Source of the DNA: Plasmopara viticola
Taxonomy: Eukaryota > Oomycota > Peronosporomycetes > Peronosporales > Peronosporaceae
Length of the DNA: 64,000 nucleotides
Direction: 5' to 3'
Assembly: GCA_001695595.3 (NCBI GenBank)
Contig: MBPM02000013.1
Coordinates: 496,001-560,000 of the forward strand
Within the stretch, counting starts at the first letter, position 1. Each line of letters begins with the position of its first letter. The notes under the pieces were generated by a model. That model searched no databases. It was not told the origin of the DNA and saw only the letters and a program-made list of their open reading frames with translations. Positions 57,701 through 64,000 of the stretch are shown piece by piece. Position numbers and translations under genes: made by a program.

Positions 57701-58860
57701 ATTAGTCTTTTTTTTTTTGCTCGATTTTCGTATTACTTTGCAGCAGTATTAATAGGATGTCTATTAATCTTACATACAACTACGACATAGTAGTACCACT
57801 TTATTTCTAAGCCAAAGTGTTTGTAAAATTATGTTTAGTTTTGTAGCCACTAAAGTGCCAAATCGAAATATGAACCTAAAAATTGCCAAGAAATATATGC
57901 TTTGGGTACTAAGTAGTATGCTGATACTTTCATCCCCACCGCGCGGTGACTATATACTTGGCCCCACTTGTGTCGCTCGTTATTCGGTCTCGCTTCACTT
58001 GTCTTTATGCTAAGCATTGGACCTATTGTGTACCTTATGAAGCTTTGGAAGAACTATGTTGCCGGATCGTTTGTTGCTTTATTTCAAGAAGTACGCTTTA
58101 TGCAGTATACGCGTGTGTATTGTTGTATGCCACGTATTGCAAAGCATGGAGTTGAGCTATGAGTCCATTGGTCTCTGCATTAGCATTTTCACTTGACTCC
58201 GTAGTTCGACGCAAGGAGTAAACTTTGTAAATTTTTGGCCTCCAAGTTAATGCTTCAAGTACATTTGAGCCGGCTTTTTAGGTGGCATATCTTTCGTTCG
58301 TGGCACATGTCATATTCGGTGCGTCGTTTAATGATCGCGCATTTGTTCTATGTTGCCGGGATATAGCGTGACATCTGTTGCAGATGGCTACGAAGGTACG
58401 CTGGAAACCACGGCTCGGAATGAAAATGCCATGGTGGCTACGGACTTATATGCTTGTCCGGTGCAAGCTCCGGACCGCTTAAATAGCGTCTTGCTCATAG
58501 TTGTTAGCGCCACCATAATTCAGGCTTAAATGCATTGTCTTTTTTAAAGTTTGGGCTCTAAATTGCGTACGTCGCTTCCTATCATTCTATTCAGACAGGC
58601 TCGAAGCTCCATTTTACTTGCCAAATGAGCCCACCAGTTGCGACTTCGCTCTGTATAACGAAGACCATAACGTGAATGAAGTGCGCCAGCAAAAACCACA
58701 TATGATGCAATGTATGTGTCAGTATATGTGATGTTTGTTGGAAAGCTCCGTCGAAAAAAAGAAATGTGAAGGAGAAACTGTATAGGTTTGCGCAAGTCGT
58801 GGCTATATATTTATATATATTTAATTCGTATTTTATTAGCGCAAAGAACTCTTTCTGACT
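57701..58860. other. Intergenic, nothing recognised
   Basis: It begins with a T-rich stretch just after the ATPase stop, perhaps part of the 3' UTR. Short frames only. Confidence 0.45.
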
Positions 58861-58864
58861 TATG

Positions 58865-59140
58865 TTATGCAAGCCACGTCTCCGCTGTACCTTTTACGAT
58901 GAATCCTAAGCAATTGATTATGTTCATATTCCCGTCATCGTCATTAAAAGTTCTATATTGGTAACGATTTAGAACAACACACCCATTTGACAATGCTTCC
59001 AAAATTTCTTCAATTTCTCCGGGAATTACCAATTCACGTTGATGTATTCGAATTCTTATTACACTGTCACGGTCGAATGCAAACAGCACTAAACTTTTAA
59101 ATCTCTATACAGACGCTGATCGTATGGGTCGTGCGCCATG
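58865..59140 (-). pseudogene. Possible small gene or relic, unrecognised
   Basis: A 74-codon frame starting at GTG (59,089) reads as a plausible acidic protein (includes RELVIPGEIEEILEALSNGC and NINCLGF-like hydrophobics, ending GTAETWLA). Just upstream, in another frame, an ATG starts MAHDPYDQRLYRDLK and runs into a stop at the junction. A one-base change or a missed small intron would join the two. I recognise no family. Confidence 0.25.
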
Positions 59141-59987
59141 CTTGTGACCTTAGGCTCAATTGCTTAAGTATGATAAGGCCACCTCGAAAAAGTATAGTAA
59201 ATTTTGTAGCAAGCAAAATTAACATTGTGTAGCATCGGTTAAAATACAAGTCATTAAACTCTTAATCTTAACTAGGTGAGCTTAAAGACGATTAATCCAA
59301 CGCTATCTCTGAATTAACGTTTCTTCGCGATGTGAACAAAGAGAAGCGCGTTTTGCTGCTCACGACTGAGATTCATAGTCGACATAGTTTTGTCAAGAGG
59401 CTAACAAGAGACGTGGGGGCGATCGATTGTCCGTTGCTAGCGTTGGCGCGTTTTGTAGATTTTTTCGGGAAAGAAGGTTGCATAATGGAAGGATAGGTCG
59501 TTGTTTTACACAATTTTACATTGATTTTAGGGCTTATTGTCAAAGAGCTACGAAAATTGTAAAATGTGAAACGAATAGAAAATATTGACGTCAAAATAAG
59601 GTTGCTTTGCGATATATGATGCATCAAAAAGGACCCCGAGGCATTTGCAAAGAATATAGGGTGTTTTGAGCTGAATGGTACACGAGTCTTAATTTGTTAA
59701 AAGACGACGTGCGGGTTTAATACCGCTGCGAGGTGGCACGTCATCTGACAATCTCGATGCCAAAGGTAGTTTTAGTGCATCCACTGCAATGCTGTGTGTT
59801 TTCTTCTGAGAACACAGGTTTGGTACATGAAGAGTGTTGCGAATTAAAAAGTAGGATGGGCATACCTTAAAATAAACTTCGACAAAAACATAGCGAAGGA
59901 TAGACACTTCTACAAATGCTGTTTAGGGCCGGTACTTTAGCCTAAGGTAGACACCAGCTTCTGAGGTGTCATTGAGATGTGCATGAA

Positions 59988-60223
59988 ATCTTAAAGTCTT
60001 AAGTAAAGAGAAAGTTCGGAACTTTGTGGACAACGTTCTCGTCTTAGCTTGAATAAAGAGTAAGAATGATTTCTACACCGACGTGTTGATGTGCGGGGAG
60101 GGTGATGCGCCAGTCACAGAGCTGGTCTTACTCGAACTATCATCACGCCTTCGAGGCGTGAGCGCACACCTTGGTGAGATTGTAGCAATGCAGTGTCGCT
60201 TTTGTGTGGTGAGAAGCCGTTAA
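59988..60223 (+). pseudogene. Short coding relic, unrecognised
   Basis: A plus-strand frame reads KEKVRNFVDNVLVLA, a stop, then IKSKNDFYTDVLMCGEGDAP and LVLLELSSRLRGVSAHLGEI to a stop at 60,221. Protein-like composition and higher GC distinguish it from its surroundings. There is no motif or complete structure. Confidence 0.3.
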
Positions 60224-60229
60224 CACTGA

Positions 60230-63200
60230 CCATTTACGCGGCTTCACTATTTGCGTGAAAAAGTCCGCTTTACTTAGCCAAACAGAGTAAAAATATTACT
60301 GGCAACACTCGGGCTCAATTATCTATGACAAAATCAATATTTCTTAGGTCTTGATTTTGTGATTTGGCAGAAGTCAATTTGAATTTGTGATGACTTGGAA
60401 GCGCAGAAGGCGATAGCTAGAGCACCCGTCGCTCTCGAAAGTTGACAGGCATGTATCGCAAAAGCGGTCATCCCAAAACATGAGTAAACTTGCGGCCACG
60501 CGAAAAATAGAGCTGAATTAGTTCATATTCCAATGAAAATATCAGAGTAAAGTGTGTAAAACTCGTAAAGCGTAAAGCGCAATAAAGCTTATCAGACTTA
60601 TAAAAAAGAAAAATGCAGTCAATTTTTATAAGATTACGAAGCGTAAAAAGCATATAGAGCAAAAAATCTTACAATACATGTAGAGCTTATGGAGCCTATA
60701 ACCTGTTGAAATCCAGAATCGTGTATCATAGCGATCTTAGCAAATAGTAATAGCTCCACATCCGTGTGAAGTAAAACTGACTAAATTTCGCAATTCAAAC
60801 CCAGAAAATTTATTGTATAAAACCAATATCAAAGTGCCCGAGTTTCACTAAGACCGAGTAAATTGAAGCCTGAAGTCAGGCGCTAGTGAGCATGGTAAAT
60901 GGATCTTCAAGAAAGTGCCGATTCCATTCATGTATGAAATATAATTAAGCTTAAACTTGTACTACTACGAATTTGCAAGCTGTGCGCGCGTAGAATCACA
61001 TTGCAGTCGCGATAAATGGAGGCGTATCAATGTTAGGCACTGCCGAAAAACGCCCGTAAATTGGAGACAATACGCATTGTGTATAGCCGTGCTACGGTTT
61101 CCTGATAATGTCTCAAAATGCAGCCTCGAAAATTTGAAAAATTTTAGTGGGCAGATTAGTGCCATAATCATGCTGGCGACGACTCCAAACAGTCAAGCCG
61201 ATGAGAAATAGCGCATGTTTCTAGCGAATAGTAGAAGCAAAGATCCATTCGATCTGGGAAGATATAGCCGCCAAATTTTTTCTTCGGTTATAAATATCCG
61301 TAGTAAATGCTTAGGCACTAAAGGCTTAAGACAGCCATGGACGCAATTTGTATCTCTAACATGCTGGCCAAAGTGAAATTTCAAGCCATTATGTAAGATT
61401 TTAAACATAAGTTCTGAACAGACGGGGAGATTACACGGTGAAGCCGTCGCTGTGTAGACCAGCAATTAGTAAGCAACAAGAAATTGTCAAGTCCCAACGA
61501 CTGTAATGGAAAGAAGACGTTTATTTTGCGAGAACAAGGCGGCATATTAAATCGTCGTTTGCATTTACAATGTCGGATTCGCCAAATCTCCATATACGGA
61601 AGGCGGGAAGCAAGGTTGCCGAGGGAGCCAGGCAGCAAGCAAACGTGCCTTAATGAGCAGGTACTATTAGTCTTGGCGTCGGGAGTAAAGGAGCTAGCCG
61701 ACCAAATGGAGGACCCGGAAAAATTCTCTCGAAGCGTTAGGGTATCAGGCATCTAGCCAAAACACTCGCAAATGGTAGGATCTTTTAAAAAAATTTGATA
61801 GGATAGATACTGGCAATTCTTATGATGCAGTAATTTCATCCGTGATAAGAGCGTAGAAAGATGTTATTTTATGTTAGCCAAATTCGCTTAGCAAAGACCG
61901 GATTGGTGTTCACAAGCGTAGGCATAATCTAAGTATTCCATAGTGAAGGCGCCCTTTGCCAATAGCTCGGAACATTTTTTCAGCGAGATGTAGACGTTGA
62001 GGTTTGTAGAGTAAACTATCTAGCGCAAACGCTAAAACAAAATGTTTTTCTTGCTTGCACAGAAGGGAAATGCGTTCTGCTAAACCTTTAAGCCATCCCG
62101 AAGGTCCCCCTAGATCCGCTAACATCAGAGTCTTCTTTTAGATAAAGGAAATAGATGTGTTCATTCAAGTTCCATAGTCCACTCTAGAAACATCGTCCGG
62201 CGGCAGCTTGCGCGGCGGCGGCTTCACCCAGTATTCAGTTTTTTGGCGGCACATCTTCGATGTTGTCTGGGACTAACATGGCCGTTTTATGTGATAATTG
62301 TCTTCCGGACTGCTCCCACGCCGCTCGCACAACCAATTGCAGGCCATTTGCTAAATCGATTACTGGACCGCTCAAGTGAACCTCTTGTTCGATGGTTTGC
62401 TTTACGCTTGCTTGCTTAATCTACACGCTCACTCGCTGGCTGCTTTCTTGATTGTTTGATTGAGCCACCGTGCTCAAGCGCCGGTGCAGCTCGAAGTTAA
62501 GCTTGAGACCATATTCCACCAAGACAAACTATATGGCGCGAAGCTGTTAAAGAAGTAACTTCGCTAAATTCTTGCATGGAGATTGTGCAGACGACCTGCG
62601 CGGAGTACTTCTAGAGCAATAAAGCGTAAATGTTATTCTCGGCACAGTAAAAACTTTGTGTCATGTACCCACTTCGAGCTTTCATCGGAAAGTCAGTTGC
62701 TACTCGACAAGGTATGTGACGATTCACAAGCGTCTGTAGAACACTGCTCGCTTGCATTTTGATTACTGCAAGAGCTGACAGATTATGCTGTTGGCTAGGA
62801 TTAAATTTGACATTGGAGGCCCTTGGCGCTTTCTTATTTTACTCGGAATGTCAGCGTTAAGTGATGGACAAGGACATGATTTATTCTACAATTCCGAAAA
62901 AGGAAGCTATCTACCGCAAAGGATGCAGTCGAAAAGAAGCGCAAGCATTAGTATTTCTTGTCACATTCGCATACTTGGCTTTGAAGCAACATGCTGCTCT
63001 CATTTTACACATCAGAGCTACTCAAAATAGAGGCCTTATTTCTGATGATAGCGGCACATACGGCTACAGCACTGATGTTTTGTCAAATTGGTGAATCTCA
63101 ATTTCGCGAGGCCTACTCAAAGTTTTAAAGCTGTTATTTTCATTACGATATTCATAAGAAATACGCATAAAAGAAAGTTGCCGTCTTTAGTTTAGGACCT

Positions 63201-64000
63201 GTCTAAAGATAAGTATTTTTTGAGAAGAGCCCGGTAGAAGGTAAAACGTTTATCGAAAGCACAACTTCTAATGAAACAAATGCTACTAGCTTCAATTTAG
63301 TAGCTCTAAATAAGTTATGTAGTATGCATTTAGGCTGTATGGAATACGAAGTAAGCTTTGTTGGTGTGCAAAATTTTTTAGCGAACTGAATAGACGCTAA
63401 CAGCATATATTCATCAGAACAAAAAAAATATTGCGTATCATAGCGTATATCACGTCACGTTCGACAGGTTTGTGGCCATGTTGCAACCTAACTAAAAGTA
63501 ATGTTTGCGACGTTTATTGAGCGACGCATGTAATTTTACGAGGTCGACTAATATTCGCTTTTTGGAAAAGACTCTTATCGCACAAGCCGTCGCGGACAGC
63601 ACATCAAATTGATACGAAAAGCCAAACTCTAAAGTAGTTTGGTGAAAAAGTCAGAACGACAGATGCCGCAAGTGTTGTGTGGTCATTGCGCAAGAAATGT
63701 AACACTTATAGATTTCATTGCACGCTTCAACATCAGTCACCTAGCTCAATAGGAAGAGCTGCTAAGTATGACAGCGAGAATCCAAGACTAGTTAAAAAGG
63801 CTAGATCACGATTGTTTTTTTCGATATTTGTGATAATGTGTTGAAAGCGATATTAGCATCAATACTGGTAAGCAGAGGGGCGTATTATGGTTTTAGAGAA
63901 CGCTACGACTCATGCTATTTTTGCGCTGTGACACAGCGTATACATCAAGAAATGGTGAAACCAACACAGGCATTAAAAATTATTGATGACGCGACTGCTC
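60230..64000. other. Gene desert to the window end
   Basis: No supported gene. Overlapping open frames on both strands at 61,381-61,756 (90-123 codons) show no motif and cannot both be real. A tRNA-like A box at 63,741-63,760 (TAGCTCAATAGGAAGAGC) lacks a convincing B box or acceptor stem. Confidence 0.45.

Noticed and set aside
61381..61756. Gene on either strand at 61,381-61,756
   Set aside because: Both strands are open over the same bases without motifs; neither has a conserved domain or convincing codon use.
63738..63800. tRNA gene (A-box-like TAGCTCAATAGGAAGAGC)
   Set aside because: I could not pair an acceptor stem or a convincing anticodon stem, and the B-box position reads AATCCAAGAC; at best a tRNA or SINE relic.

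Overview
The window looks like nuclear DNA of an oomycete, probably an AT-rich, repeat-rich downy-mildew or Phytophthora relative. This is inferred from compact genes with 57-79 nt introns, tRNA-derived SINEs, a Ty1/copia element, long gene-poor stretches full of coding relics, and an AP-1 gamma / farnesyltransferase-alpha / PMCA gene set with the gene density expected of that group. No sequence search was possible, so the taxonomic call is inference.

Layout. (1) 1-3,050: gene-poor, with old coding relics. (2) 2,600-17,560: the most unusual region. It holds a head-to-tail array of six units of about 2.4-2.5 kb, each with one intronless gene for a cytosolic-type coiled-coil protein I cannot name, separated by conserved spacers of about 1.6 kb. 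The coiled coil is built of 11-residue modules (type HDEVQRSEQHL) and 7-residue modules (type HSEIQHL), whose number differs from copy to copy in exact 7/11 steps. Copies 2, 4 and 5 are intact (273, 291 and 313 aa), copy 1 has lost its start and is fused to an inverted relic, and copies 3 and 6 are broken by one-base deletions. Decayed inverted pieces of the same unit lie at both ends of the array. (3) 17,560-25,860: relics only. (4) 25,867-30,558: a housekeeping block with AP-1 gamma-adaptin (6 exons, 855 aa, +), the alpha subunit of protein farnesyl/geranylgeranyltransferase (2 exons, 299 aa, -) and a small multi-pass membrane protein (185 aa, -). (5) 30,600-49,230: gene desert with three copies of one tRNA-derived SINE, another possible SINE, two LINE relics and an unidentified coding relic of 376 codons in one frame. 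(6) 49,234-53,786: a complete Ty1/copia element with apparently identical 265-bp LTRs, a CATTA target duplication and an intact 1,326-aa gag-pol. Its primer site matches the initiator tRNA-Met anticodon arm and contains the gag start codon. (7) 54,503-57,700: an intact plasma-membrane-type Ca2+-ATPase with an animal-like C-terminal calmodulin-binding segment. (8) 57,700-64,000: gene-poor, with small relics.

How the parts fit. AP-1 gamma (clathrin sorting at trans-Golgi/endosomes), the prenyltransferase subunit (CaaX lipidation) and the Ca2+ pump are unrelated core functions. The repeats between them show how the genome changes: unequal exchange and inversion in the coiled-coil array, and recent retrotransposition by the copia element.
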